This document shows, one piece after another, positions 18,113 to 27,641 of a DNA stretch of 64,000 nucleotides. How positions within the stretch are numbered: position 1 is the stretch's first letter; every line of letters begins with the position of its first letter. Source of the DNA: JACKII01 sp963807085 (GTDB taxonomy: Bacteria; Pseudomonadota; Alphaproteobacteria; Bin95); the NCBI GenBank assembly GCA_963807085.1, contig CAWEBB010000022.1, forward strand, positions 62,001 through 126,000. The letters are read 5' to 3'. Position numbers and translations under genes: made by a program. Below the pieces are notes generated by a model. The model made no database searches. It saw only the letters and a list, made by a program, of their open reading frames with translations, and was not told the DNA's origin.

Positions 18113-18237
18113 AGTCGGCGCAGCTGTCCATGTACCAGATCCGGGCACCGCGCTTGCGCGCCCGTGCGCGCCCGGCTTGAACATGCCGCCCCAACTTCGC
18201 GATAGTGTCGGCAGTCACGCCTTTCCGGAGAAACGCC

Positions 18238-19020
18238 ATGACGTACGAAACTCTGCTCTATGAGGTCCGGGGCGAGGTCGTCCTGGTGCATCTGAACCGC
18301 CCCGACCGCTTGAACGCCTACACCCGGCAGATGCGGCACGAACTGGTCGCCGTCATCGAGCGGGTCAATGCAGACCCGGCCCTGGGCGCAATGGTGCTGA
18401 CCGGTGCGGGCCGGGCCTTTTGTGCCGGGGCGGACATTCAGGACACGTTCAAGGCCGGGATGGAGAATCTGAGTGCCCAGCGGGACAAATCCGGCAAGGA
18501 GTTCGTGCAGCTCGTCCGCCGCTCCAAGCCGCTGGTGGCGGCGGTAAACGGTCATGCCGTCGGTGTTGGGCTGACCATGATCCTGGGCTTCGATACGATA
18601 CTGTGCTCGGAGAAGGCGCGCTTCCAGTGTGCCTTTGCCAAGATGGGCGTGGTGACGGAGCTGGCCAGCAGCCATTACCTGGTGCAGCGCATGGGCTTTG
18701 GCCGGGCGAGCGAGTTGGCGCTAAGCGCACGGCGGATTGGCGGCGAGGAGGCGGCGGCGCTGGGTCTCGCCGACCGGCTGGCGCCGCATGAGACGCTGGT
18801 GGACCAGGCGCTGGAGACCGCCGCCATGATGGCCGCCAATCCGGACCGGCAGTTGCGCATGATCAAGGACCTGCTCTCGAAGAATGGCGCGGACAGCGAC
18901 CTGGATGCGGTGATGGAGCGGGAATATACCTATCTGTTCGAGTGCTACAACTCGCCCGAGCATAAGGAGGCCGTGAATGCCTTTATCGAGAAGCGCGCGC
19001 CGGTGTTCGTGCGGGGTTAG
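18238..19020 (+). CDS. Enoyl-CoA hydratase/isomerase family protein
   Basis: A 260-residue crotonase-fold protein acting on acyl-CoA thioesters. It has the N-terminal VHLNRPDRLNAYT, the first oxyanion-hole segment GAGRAFCAGADIQD (about residues 58-71) and the second around VNGHAVGVGLTM. The usual catalytic Glu pair is not obvious from the sequence, so the exact reaction (hydration, isomerisation, thioester hydrolysis) is open. ATG 18238 has GGAGAAA just upstream. It is divergent from the CmcJ-like oxygenase, hinting at a shared regulator but not proving a shared pathway. Confidence 0.87.
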   Translation: MTYETLLYEVRGEVVLVHLNRPDRLNAYTRQMRHELVAVIERVNADPALGAMVLTGAGRAFCAGADIQDTFKAGMENLSAQRDKSGKEFVQLVRRSKPLVAAVNGHAVGVGLTMILGFDTILCSEKARFQCAFAKMGVVTELASSHYLVQRMGFGRASELALSARRIGGEEAAALGLADRLAPHETLVDQALETAAMMAANPDRQLRMIKDLLSKNGADSDLDAVMEREYTYLFECYNSPEHKEAVNAFIEKRAPVFVRG

Positions 19021-19027
19021 AGCGCCC

Positions 19028-19609
19028 TTAAAACACCGGCGTTCCGGTGGAGTTGAAGAAGGCGGCGACGCCGAGCAGATGGGTCACGCGGCGTTTGCCG
19101 CCATCGTCCTTGCTCTCCCCATAAGGCAGTAACAGACGCTGATAGCGGTAAACATTACCCTGCTCCGGCCATGTGGTTTCGCCGCAGTTTAGGATGGGTT
19201 CGCCGGTTTCCGTACAACGGCGGAAGTCCGCAAGCACCTGCGGTGCCAGATCTTCCGAAATGATCTCGCTGACGCGCGTGCCGGTCACTTCCCGACCATA
19301 GACCGAGCCATAGGCCGATCCGGCAAAGCGGACTTTCCAATCAGTGTCGTTGTCGCCGCAGCGCTCCAGCAAAAACGTGATCGGCCACAGCCGGTGAAAT
19401 TCCGTCGGGTCGAGATCGGCACGGCCCGGCAGCGGCTTGTCCTTTTGCTTGGCGCGCCAGATCGAATACATGTAATCGAGCCGAGCTTCCAACTGTTTCC
19501 GGGCGGTTTCCACGGCCCCTACCCCTTGCCCCTCATCTGTCGGTTGAGTGGGCGGTTGAGGAATGGCGCATTCGGAGGTTCTTCCGCTGCTGCGATAGTC
19601 TTCTGTCAT
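19028..19609 (-). CDS. PAS domain protein (PAS_5 type)
   Basis: A 193-residue soluble protein with a single PAS domain of the PAS_5 kind common in Rhodospirillales-like Alphaproteobacteria. The domain includes EFHRLWPITFLLERC, WKVRFAGSAYGSVYGREVTGTRVSEI and RRVTHLLGVAAFF. No output domain is attached, so it probably senses and passes a signal by protein contact. ATG 19609 has AGAAGAGAG just upstream; a longer in-frame start adds 29 residues of low quality. It ends 7 nt from the hydratase stop on the other strand. Confidence 0.78.
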   Translation of the reverse strand: MTEDYRSSGRTSECAIPQPPTQPTDEGQGVGAVETARKQLEARLDYMYSIWRAKQKDKPLPGRADLDPTEFHRLWPITFLLERCGDNDTDWKVRFAGSAYGSVYGREVTGTRVSEIISEDLAPQVLADFRRCTETGEPILNCGETTWPEQGNVYRYQRLLLPYGESKDDGGKRRVTHLLGVAAFFNSTGTPVF

Positions 19610-20003
19610 GCTCTCTTCTGCACCCCGCTCCGGTTTGCCAAGCGGACCAACTCTGTTTTTGTTCTTTTCAAACGCCCGCGTCGGTACGGAACGCACCGGC
19701 GGAGGGTCTCACTCTATACTGATAGAGTACCCTATGCAACTAAATGGATAGTTATTTTAAAGATCCATTCAACTATTGGAAATTCGAATCAAATTTGTAT
19801 TATATTGCCATGCCATGGTGGTCTGGCTGTCGGAATGCGGTTGTCGCGCCTCGATGTGTCGACGCGCCTTCGCCGCCGCAGTGCAGTTCACCCGGCAGCA
19901 ATAAAATTACCGTATAGTAGCGGGTAATCGGGCGCAGAAAAAAGGGGTTCGGGCTCGTTCCTCTCCCTGCCGCCACCTAATTGACATAATCAGGAGAGTT
20001 AGC
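19610..20003. other. Divergent intergenic region with an AT-rich island
   Basis: A gap of 394 bp with no credible gene. The part from about 19735 to 19805 is clearly AT-rich against the GC-rich background and should hold promoters. ATTACC and GGTAAT flank an AT-rich core near 19906-19928, a weak inverted repeat. Confidence 0.5.
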
Positions 20004-21060
20004 ATGCGCATTGGCGTTGTGGGAGCGGGCAAGGTGGGCAAATTGCGCATCGAGTTCGGTCAAGCTGGACGCGGGGGTCGAATTGGCGGCCGTATTGGAT
20101 GTCAACCGGGCGGCTGCCGATGTCGCGGTCGCCGGCACGCCGGCCAGAGCATTTTCGGAGCTGGACGAGTTTCTTAGCGCCGACCTGGACATCGTCATCG
20201 TCTCGACCCCGCCGCACCTGCACGAAGCCGCCTGCGTCGCGGCGTTCGCCAAGGGCTGCCACGTGCTCTGCGAAAAGCCTCTCTCCAATTCGGCGGAGGC
20301 CGGCCAGCGTATCGTCGATGCGGCCAAGGCGGCGGACCGGATTCTGGCCGTGGGTTTCAACCTGCGCTACTACCCGTTCGTGAAGTTCGTACGTGACGCC
20401 GTGGACAAGGGGCTCATCGGCGAGGTCGACCATGTGCGCATCTTCGGCGGCCACAACGGGCTGCACAATTTCAGCGCCGAATGGCAGTACAAAATGCCGG
20501 AATCGGGCGGCGGCGCGATGATGGATATCGGCATTCACATGACCGACGTCGCCCGCTATTTCCTGGGCGAGGTCACCAGCGTCTATGGCGTCATGTCGGA
20601 ACGGTTCTGGAACGTGAAGGGCTCGGAAGACAACGCCATGGCGATCTTCAAGAACCCGGATGGCATCGCCGCCACCTATCACGTGACCTGGGCCGAATGG
20701 AAAGGCTACCGCTCGCATGTGGAGGTGTATGGCACGCGCGGCATGGCCCGCGGCTCCTATGCGCCGATGCAGAACATGCTGATCACGGTAGAGCCGCCGG
20801 ACGGGCCGACCAAGAAGGTGCGCAAATTCTATCCGGAGATCATGCTGCGGGAGAAGCTGAAGAGCTGGCAATCGACGGCGCTGTTGTCGTTCCAGGAGGA
20901 ATTGCGCGACCTGCAGGAGATGATCCGCGGCAATTACAAGGTGCCGCTGGCCGATGGCCACGCGGGCCTGCGTTCGCTGGAAATCGCCCAGGCTGTGCGA
21001 GAGAGCACGGCGACGGGCAACTCGGTTGCGCTGGCCAATATCGGCAATATGCGGGGCTAG
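20004..21060 (+). CDS. Gfo/Idh/MocA family oxidoreductase, frame broken by a 1-nt insertion
   Basis: An NAD(P)-dependent sugar or inositol dehydrogenase-like protein. ATG 20004 (site CAGGAGAG) gives MRIGVVGAGKVGKLRI, the Rossmann GxGxxG start. The rest of the protein is in the next frame from about 20052: dropping one base there (GAG to AG) yields KLRISSVKLDAGVELAAVLDV, a normal continuation. The restored length is 351 residues. Further marks are VSTPPHLH, CEKPLSNSAEAG (the catalytic EKP Lys) and GGGAMMDIGIHMTDVARYFLG. The substrate is unknown. If the insertion is real the gene is inactive unless ribosomes shift frame. Confidence 0.78.
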
Positions 21061-21374
21061 TGGTTCAATGCCAACAGATGGTACCATCCGTTGGCTGAAA
21101 TCAAACCACCCATTTATCGAAATAGTGGGCTGCCTCGCTCCTGTCTCCGGCATGGGCGGCCGTCGCGTTGTTGCCGCGCCGACTTCCGTGCCAATCGAAT
21201 GAACATTGGCACTATCCAATCCGACGCCGCAGTCGGGGGAGCGGCAGCATACATGCGCCTCGAGGGATGGGAAGGATGGAGGGTGGCGGGAAGGGCTGCC
21301 GTCCGTGCCACGGCTAATACGACCGTGTATATGCATGAGCGCGCCGGGCATTTGGCTCGGCGCATGAAAGAGCG
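21061..21374. other. Convergent intergenic region with palindromes
   Basis: A gap of 314 bp between the Gfo/Idh stop and the mutase stop. Several open frames cross it but none resembles a protein family. It contains a 26-bp palindrome (21070-21095) and an 8-bp inverted repeat, GTGCCAAT/ATTGGCAC, at 21188-21195 and 21205-21212. Confidence 0.5.
21070..21095. repeat. 26-bp near-perfect palindrome
   Basis: GCCAAC-a-GATGGT is mirrored by ACCATC-c-GTTGGC around a centre between 21082 and 21083, with one mismatched pair (21076/21089). It has no loop, as expected for a dimeric protein-binding site, though as RNA it would also form a strong stem just after the Gfo/Idh stop. No T tract follows. Confidence 0.75.
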
Positions 21375-23561
21375 CTAATACCCCAACGCGTCATTCAACT
21401 TCGCCAGCAGGTCCTTCGCCGCCTCCGCGATGACGGTGCCGGGGGGGAAGATCGCGGTCGCCCCCGCCGCATAAAGCTCGTCGTAGTCTTGTTTCGGAAT
21501 GACCCCGCCGACGACAATCATGATGTCCTCGCGGCCTTGCTCGCGCAAAGCCCGCTTCAGTTCCGGCACCAGTGTCAGATGCCCCGCCGCGAGTGAACTA
21601 GCGCCAACGATGTGCGCATCGTTCTCCACCGCCTGGCGGGCGGCTTCCTCAGGCGTCTGGAACAGGGGCCCGATATCCACGTCGAAGCCAAGGTCGGCAA
21701 AGGCGGTGGCGATCACCTTCTGGCCTCGGTCGTGCCCGTCCTGGCCCATCTTCGCGATCAGGATGCGCGGGCGGCGGCCGTCATTTTCCTCAAATCTCTC
21801 GACCAGTTTCTGCACTTCTTGCACGGCCGACGTCTCCTGCCCCACCTCTTGCCGATAGACGCCGGACACCGTGCGGATGGTCGCGACATGCCGGCCCCAG
21901 ACCTTTTCCATAGCGTGGGTGATCTCACCGACGGTGGCCATCGCACGCGCCGCATCCACCGAAAGTTCCAGCACGTTGCCCTCGCCGGTTTCCGCCGCCT
22001 TGGTCAGCGCGGCGAGCGCCGCATCCACCTTGTCCTGGTGCCGTTCGGCGCGAAGGCGTTCCAGTTTCTCGATCTGGGACTTCCGCACCGCGGCGTTGTC
22101 CACCTTCAGAATATCGATCATGCGGTCGTCGGCAGGCTTGTACTTGTTCACGCCCACCACCGTCTGGCGGCCGCTGTCGATGCGGGCCTGGGTGCGGGCG
22201 GCGGCTTCCTCGATGCGCATCTTGGGCATGCCGGCCTCGATCGCCTTGGCCATGCCGCCCATCTCCTCCACCTCCTGAATGTGCGCCCAGGCCTTGGCCG
22301 CCAATTCCTGCGTCAGCCGCTCCACGTAATAGGAGCCGCCCCAAGGGTCGATCACCTTGGTCGTGCCGCTTTCCTGCTGCAGTACCAGCTGTGTGTTGCG
22401 GGCGATCCGCGCCGAGAAGTCGGTCGGCAGCGCCAGCGCCTCGTCCAGCGCGTTGGTGTGCAGCGACTGGGTGTGGCCCTGGGTGGCGGCCATTGCCTCG
22501 ACACAGGTGCGCACCACGTTGTTGAACACATCCTGCGCCGCCAGCGACCAGCCGCTGGTCTGGCAATGGGTGCGGAGTGCCAGCGACTTCGGGTTGGTCG
22601 CGCCTTCCGCAGCCATCATCTTGGCCCAGAGTAGGCGGCCTGCCCGCATCTTGGCGACTTCCATGAAGAAGTTCATGCCAATGGCCCAGAAGAACGACAG
22701 GCGCGGTGCGAACTTGTCGATATCCAGGCCGGCTTCCTTGCCCGCCCGCACGTATTCAACCCCGTCCGCCAAGGTATAGGCCAGCTCCAGGTCGGCGGTC
22801 GCGCCCGCTTCCTGCATGTGGTAGCCGCTGATGGAGATTGAGTTGAAGCGCGGCATCTCCTTGGACGTGTATTCGAAAATGTCGGAGATGATGCGCATGG
22901 AGGGCTGCGGCGGGTAGATATAGGTGTTGCGGACCATGAACTCCTTCAGGATGTCGTTTTGAATGGTGCCAGTCAGTTGGTCGTGGGCGACGCCCTGTTC
23001 CTCCGCCGCGGCGATATAGAGGGCCAGCACCGGCAGCACCGCACCGTTCATGGTCATGGACACGCTCATCTCCCCCAGCGGGATGCCGTCGAACAGCGTG
23101 CGCATGTCGTAGATCGAATCGATGGCCACACCCGCCATGCCCACGTCCGCCGCCACGCGAGGGTCGTCCGAATCGTAGCCCCGGTGCGTCGCCAGGTCGA
23201 AGGCGATGGAGAGGCCCTTCTGCCCCGCCGCCAGGTTGCGCCGGTAGAACGCGTTTGAGTCCTCGGCCGTGGAGAAGCCGGCATACTGGCGGAGCGTCCA
23301 GGGCTTGTTCACGTACATGGTCGGGTAGGGGCCACGCAGATAGGGCGGCAGACCCGGCATGGTGTCGAGGAAGTCCAGCCCTTCCAGGTCCGTCGATGTA
23401 TAAACCGGCTTAACCGGAATGCCCTCCGGCGTCTGCCAGGGCTCCGGCTTGCGGCCCAGCTCCGCCTCCGCCTTCGCCTCCCAGGCTGCAAAGTCCACCG
23501 CAGGCGGCGGCGCATTGTCGGGCTCGAGGTGGACACTGGCAAAGCTGGGAATGGCGTTCAT
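21375..23561 (-). CDS. Methylmalonyl-CoA mutase, large subunit
   Basis: A 728-residue adenosylcobalamin enzyme interconverting (R)-methylmalonyl-CoA and succinyl-CoA in propionate metabolism. The catalytic TIM-barrel domain has RGPYPTMYVNKPWTLRQYAGFSTAEDSNAFYR and the substrate segment FDLATHRGYDSD. The C-terminal B12 domain has MGQDGHDRGQKV (cobalt-ligand His) and GASSLAAGHL. ATG 23561 has AGGAT about 10 nt upstream. No small subunit, epimerase or MeaB chaperone gene lies next to it, so it probably works as a homodimer or with a distant partner. Confidence 0.93.
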   Translation of the reverse strand: MNAIPSFASVHLEPDNAPPPAVDFAAWEAKAEAELGRKPEPWQTPEGIPVKPVYTSTDLEGLDFLDTMPGLPPYLRGPYPTMYVNKPWTLRQYAGFSTAEDSNAFYRRNLAAGQKGLSIAFDLATHRGYDSDDPRVAADVGMAGVAIDSIYDMRTLFDGIPLGEMSVSMTMNGAVLPVLALYIAAAEEQGVAHDQLTGTIQNDILKEFMVRNTYIYPPQPSMRIISDIFEYTSKEMPRFNSISISGYHMQEAGATADLELAYTLADGVEYVRAGKEAGLDIDKFAPRLSFFWAIGMNFFMEVAKMRAGRLLWAKMMAAEGATNPKSLALRTHCQTSGWSLAAQDVFNNVVRTCVEAMAATQGHTQSLHTNALDEALALPTDFSARIARNTQLVLQQESGTTKVIDPWGGSYYVERLTQELAAKAWAHIQEVEEMGGMAKAIEAGMPKMRIEEAAARTQARIDSGRQTVVGVNKYKPADDRMIDILKVDNAAVRKSQIEKLERLRAERHQDKVDAALAALTKAAETGEGNVLELSVDAARAMATVGEITHAMEKVWGRHVATIRTVSGVYRQEVGQETSAVQEVQKLVERFEENDGRRPRILIAKMGQDGHDRGQKVIATAFADLGFDVDIGPLFQTPEEAARQAVENDAHIVGASSLAAGHLTLVPELKRALREQGREDIMIVVGGVIPKQDYDELYAAGATAIFPPGTVIAEAAKDLLAKLNDALGY

Positions 23562-23741
23562 CACACAAATCCTAATCGCAGTTGGCGCCACGGGTAGCGC
23601 CATGGACGCAGCTGCCGCACCTTATCAAATCGTGCCACTGAGAGCCAAACGCTAAGATCTCGAACTCACAGATATGACCTTCGCCTGGATTTGATGGTGC
23701 CAAGGGAGATAATCCGGGATGGACAAAAACGTCCCATTCTC

Positions 23742-23789
23742 CGAACACGTGTCTTCGAACACCTGTCTCCGAACACCTGTCTCCGAACA
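23742..23789. repeat. 14-bp tandem repeat, about 3.4 copies
   Basis: The unit CGAACACCTGTCTC occurs at 23756-23769 and 23770-23783, with a variant (CGAACACGTGTCTT) at 23742-23755 and a partial CGAACA from 23784. It lies 60-110 bp before the chosen start of the YihY-family gene, where direct operator repeats would be expected. An in-frame extension of that gene would also run through it. Confidence 0.75.
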
Positions 23790-23849
23790 AGGGAACCGGG
23801 AGCGCCGGCATGCGTTCTCATGGACAGGCAACGAAGAGACAGGCAGGAC

Positions 23850-24848
23850 ATGGCAAGAGCGAATTCGGACCGGCGGCAGTCGCATCGCCATCGCGATCCA
23901 ACCGAAGGGCGCGGCCGAACGGCAACCTCCCCCGCTTCCATCCCACGGCGCGGCTGGTGGGATGTTGCTCTGCGGGTCAAGGACGAGATCGGCAACGACC
24001 ATGTCAGCGTCGTTGCGGCTGGCGTCGCGTTTTACGCGCTGCTCGCGTCGTTCCCGGCAATTGCCGCAATCGTCGCCATCGCGGGCATCGTCATAGATCC
24101 GGCACAGGTTGAACAGCAGATGCAGGCGCTGATAGCGATGCTGCCTGAGGATGCCGCCGCCATCTTAGAAGAGCAGGCGCGGAAGGTCGTATCAAAGGGG
24201 GGCACCGCCATGAGCCTCGGCGCCGTAGCGGGCTTGCTCCTGACCCTCTATAGCGCCTCCGCCGGTATGCGGAATCTAATGGTGGGCATGAATATCGCCT
24301 ATGACGAGGCCGAGGATCGCGGCTTCATAAAAAAGCTATTGGTCTCGCTGGTTCTGACTTTGGGCCTAATTGTGGGTTTCATCCTCGCCATTGCTTGCAT
24401 CATCGCCTTGCCCATCGTCATCAGCTTTATGAGCCTGGGCGAAACGGTCGAAGCCATGCTGAACTATCTGCGTTGGCCCTTGCTGGCAATGTTCATGATG
24501 ATGGGTCTGGCAATCATCTACCGCTTCGCCCCAAACCGGTCCGACCCGAAATGGCGTTGGGTTAGCGTGGGCGCGGTCGTTGCCACTGTCCTCTGGGTTG
24601 TCGCGTCCATCGGCTTTTCGATCTATGTCCGCAACTTCGCCAGCTACAACGAAACGTACGGCTCGCTCGGCGCGGTAATCATCCTGCTGATGTGGCTATG
24701 GATTTCCGCGTTCGTCATCCTTTTGGGTGCAGAGTTGAATGCCGAACTCGAACACCAGACGGAGCACGACACGACGACCGGCGAGGCGCAACCCATGGGC
24801 AAACGCGGGGCGGTCAAGGCCGACACCCGCCCGCGCCGCCGGGGTTGA
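23850..24848 (+). CDS. YihY/BrkB family inner-membrane protein
   Basis: A membrane protein of about 332 residues in the YihY/BrkB (UPF0761) family. The N-terminal signature GWWDVALRVKDEIGNDHVSVVAAGVAFYALLASFPA is clear, followed by about six transmembrane helices and the conserved YGSLGAVIILLMWLWISAFVILLGAELNAELE near the C-terminus. Despite the old name 'ribonuclease BN', these are membrane proteins of unclear role. I chose ATG 23850 because AGGCAGGA lies about 8 nt upstream; ATG 23820 and longer starts are possible, but the residues they add are low-quality and run into the tandem repeat. Confidence 0.83.
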   Translation: MARANSDRRQSHRHRDPTEGRGRTATSPASIPRRGWWDVALRVKDEIGNDHVSVVAAGVAFYALLASFPAIAAIVAIAGIVIDPAQVEQQMQALIAMLPEDAAAILEEQARKVVSKGGTAMSLGAVAGLLLTLYSASAGMRNLMVGMNIAYDEAEDRGFIKKLLVSLVLTLGLIVGFILAIACIIALPIVISFMSLGETVEAMLNYLRWPLLAMFMMMGLAIIYRFAPNRSDPKWRWVSVGAVVATVLWVVASIGFSIYVRNFASYNETYGSLGAVIILLMWLWISAFVILLGAELNAELEHQTEHDTTTGEAQPMGKRGAVKADTRPRRRG

Positions 24849-24891
24849 TGCGATGCCGCCGGCGCCTTAAGCATACGCCACTCTGTGCGTG

Positions 24892-24925
24892 TGTAAGTCC
24901 ACCATTGGTGTAAGTCCGCCATTGG
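24892..24925. repeat. 17-bp direct tandem repeat upstream of pepN
   Basis: TGTAAGTCC-A-CCATTGG (24892-24908) is followed directly by TGTAAGTCC-G-CCATTGG (24909-24925), identical in 16 of 17 positions. It ends 46 nt before the pepN start, a position suited to an operator. A short TAGCCA repeat follows near 24941. Confidence 0.75.
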
Positions 24926-24971
24926 GTTAAATGGGAACTGGTAGCCATTAGCCACTGGTGAAAGAGATCCC

Positions 24972-27605
24972 ATGCGCACCGACGAGCCCGAAACCATCCG
25001 TCTGGCCGATTACCGGCCGCCTGCGTTCGTCATCGATAGTGTGGCGCTCACCTTCGACCTGGAAGACGACGCGACGCTGGTGGACGCCAGCATGGTCATG
25101 CGCCGCAATCCCGCCTTCGCAGAGGCAGGCGGCGACGCCGAGGCTCCGCTGGCGCTGGATGGGGAAGCGCTGGAGCTTCAATCCGTCAGCATCGACGGCC
25201 GACCGGTCCCGCAAGAGGTCATGACGATCGACGATTTCGGCTTGACGATTCGGAACGTGCCGGATGTCTTCGCCCTGGAAACCCGGGTCCGGATCGACCC
25301 CGCCGGCAACACACGGCTCGAAGGACTCTACCGCTCCGGCAGTGCCTTCTGCACCCAGTGCGAGGCGCAGGGTTTCCGCCGCATCACCTATTTCCCCGAC
25401 CGGCCGGATGTGATGACCACGTTCACGGTCACGATCCGTGCCGACAAAACCGCCTGTCCCGTCCTGCTCTCCAACGGCAATTTGATCGAGGAAGGCGATT
25501 TGGATGAAAGCCGCCACTACGCCGTGTGGGAAGACCCGTTTCCGAAACCTTCCTATCTGTTCGCATTGGTGGCCGGGCGGTTGGAGGCGATCTCGGACAC
25601 GTTCACGACCATGTCCGGCAAAACCGTGGATCTGTATATTTACACCGAACCGGGCGAGAGCGATCGCGCCGCCTATGCCATGGACGCGCTCAAGCGCTCG
25701 ATGAAATGGGACGAGGACATTTACGGCCTGGAATACGATCTGCAGCGCTTCAACATCGTCGCCGTCAGCGACTTCAACATGGGCGCGATGGAGAACAAGA
25801 GCCTCAATGTCTTCAATTCGAAGTATATTCTGGCGGACCCCGATACGGCCACCGATGCCGACTATGCCGGCATCGAGCGGGTGGTGGCCCACGAATATTT
25901 TCACAATTGGACCGGCAACCGCGTCACCTGCCGCGACTGGTTCCAGCTTTCGTTAAAAGAGGGGCTGACGGTCTTCCGCGACCAGCAGTTTTCCGCCGAT
26001 ATGCGCGACGCCGCGGTGCAGCGCATCGACGACGTCCGCACGCTCCGCGCCCGCCAGTTTCCCGAAGACTCCGGCCCGACGGCCCATCCGGTACGGCCAG
26101 ATTCTTATATCGAAATCAGTAACTTCTATACGCCAACCATCTATGAAAAGGGCGCGGAGATCGTGCGCCTGCTTTACAGCCAGCTTGGGCCGATCGGCTT
26201 CCGCGACGGCATGGACCTGTATTTCGAACGCCATGACGGACAGGCAGTCACCTGTGATGATTTCCGGCGGGCAATGGCGGATGCGAATGGCGCCGATCTT
26301 TCCGCCTTTGCCGGCTGGTACAGCCAGGCGGGCACACCCCACGTCACCGTCTCCGGCAACTACGACGCCGCCGCCAAGACCTATACACTGCAGCTTGAAC
26401 AGGAAACCCCGCCGACGCCGGGCCAGCCTGACAAGCATCCGCTGCCCATTCCGCTAAGTCTGGGTCTGGTCGGGCCAGACGGCGAGGACCTGCCGCTGGT
26501 GGTCAACGGCAACCCGCTGGACCGGCCCTCTCACACGCTGGCCAAGGCGAAAGAGACCATCGTGTTCGAGCAGGTGCCGGTGCCGCCTGCACCGTCGGTC
26601 AATAGGGGTTTCTCCGCGCCCATTGTACTCGACACCCGGATTGGCGAAGAGGTGCGCGGCTTTCTTGCGGCGAACGACCCGGACTCATTCAACCGGTGGG
26701 AGGCGATGCAGCAATTGGCGACCAACAGCCTGCTCGCCCATGTGGAAAATCCCGACGACGGCTGGCCCGCCGCCTTGTTGGACGCACTCGCCCACAACGT
26801 CATGGCCGATGAACTTTCACCCGCGTTCCGCGCCGCGCTGCTAATCCTGCCGAGCGAAGAATATCTGGCCGAGCAGCAGGCGATCACCGATCCGATCGGT
26901 ATTTATGCCGCCCGCGAGGCGTTGCGGGCCAAGCTCGCTGAGCGGTTCGCCGGGCAGTTCCGGGCGATCTATGATGCCCAGCGCACCAATGCGCCCTACA
27001 GCCCCGACGCGGCCGGCGCCGGGAGGCGGTCCCTGCAAAATGTAGCGCTCGCCTATTTGGTTGCGGGACCGGAAGGAACCGCACCGGCCGAAGCGCAGTT
27101 CACGGCCGCCGATAATATGACCGACCGGATGGGCGCGCTCGCGCTGCTCAACCAGGTCGATGGCCCCGCCCGGGACGCTGCCCTGGCGGCCTTCGCGGAG
27201 CGCTATGACGGCAACGCCCTGGTGATCGACAAATGGTTCTCCCTGCAGGCAACTGCGCCTATGCCCGGCGCCGCCGACCGGGTGCGCACCCTGATGGATC
27301 ACCCGCGTTTCAGCATCACCAATCCCAACAAGGTGCGCGCCCTTATCGGCGCTTTTGCCTCGGGGAACCAAACCGGCTTTCATGCGGCGGACGGTTCCGG
27401 CTATGCCTTGCTGACGGAGCAGATCATCCGGCTGAACAGCCTAAACCCACAGATCGCGGCGCGCCTGCTCGGTCCGCTCACCCGCTGGCGCAGGTTCGAC
27501 GCCGGGCGGCAGAGCCATATGCGCGCCGCATTGCATGAAATCGCCAAAACACCGGATCTGGCGCCCGACCTGTTTGAAGTGGTAACCAAGGCGCTCGCTG
27601 AATAG
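24972..27605 (+). CDS. pepN: Aminopeptidase N
   Basis: An 877-residue M1-family zinc aminopeptidase that removes N-terminal residues from peptides in the cytoplasm. The exopeptidase motif GAMEN is at about residue 271. The zinc site is HEYFHNW (His307, Glu308, His311) with the downstream Glu in SLKEGLTVF. The length and the RDQQFS segment match the long E. coli-type PepN. ATG 24972 is preceded by GAAAGAGA. A pair of tandem repeats lies just upstream. LpxD follows 36 nt after the stop. Confidence 0.95.
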   Translation: MRTDEPETIRLADYRPPAFVIDSVALTFDLEDDATLVDASMVMRRNPAFAEAGGDAEAPLALDGEALELQSVSIDGRPVPQEVMTIDDFGLTIRNVPDVFALETRVRIDPAGNTRLEGLYRSGSAFCTQCEAQGFRRITYFPDRPDVMTTFTVTIRADKTACPVLLSNGNLIEEGDLDESRHYAVWEDPFPKPSYLFALVAGRLEAISDTFTTMSGKTVDLYIYTEPGESDRAAYAMDALKRSMKWDEDIYGLEYDLQRFNIVAVSDFNMGAMENKSLNVFNSKYILADPDTATDADYAGIERVVAHEYFHNWTGNRVTCRDWFQLSLKEGLTVFRDQQFSADMRDAAVQRIDDVRTLRARQFPEDSGPTAHPVRPDSYIEISNFYTPTIYEKGAEIVRLLYSQLGPIGFRDGMDLYFERHDGQAVTCDDFRRAMADANGADLSAFAGWYSQAGTPHVTVSGNYDAAAKTYTLQLEQETPPTPGQPDKHPLPIPLSLGLVGPDGEDLPLVVNGNPLDRPSHTLAKAKETIVFEQVPVPPAPSVNRGFSAPIVLDTRIGEEVRGFLAANDPDSFNRWEAMQQLATNSLLAHVENPDDGWPAALLDALAHNVMADELSPAFRAALLILPSEEYLAEQQAITDPIGIYAAREALRAKLAERFAGQFRAIYDAQRTNAPYSPDAAGAGRRSLQNVALAYLVAGPEGTAPAEAQFTAADNMTDRMGALALLNQVDGPARDAALAAFAERYDGNALVIDKWFSLQATAPMPGAADRVRTLMDHPRFSITNPNKVRALIGAFASGNQTGFHAADGSGYALLTEQIIRLNSLNPQIAARLLGPLTRWRRFDAGRQSHMRAALHEIAKTPDLAPDLFEVVTKALAE

Positions 27606-27641
27606 TCCCTTGCCTGACCTGTTGTCCGACCTGGAGCGCCG

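Noticed and set aside
23745..23752. ACACGTGT as a third parS site
   Set aside because: Only the CACGTG core matches; the flanking GTTT/AAAC arms are missing.
23742..23789. CRISPR-like array
   Set aside because: The 14-bp units are directly adjacent with no spacers and no cas genes are near.
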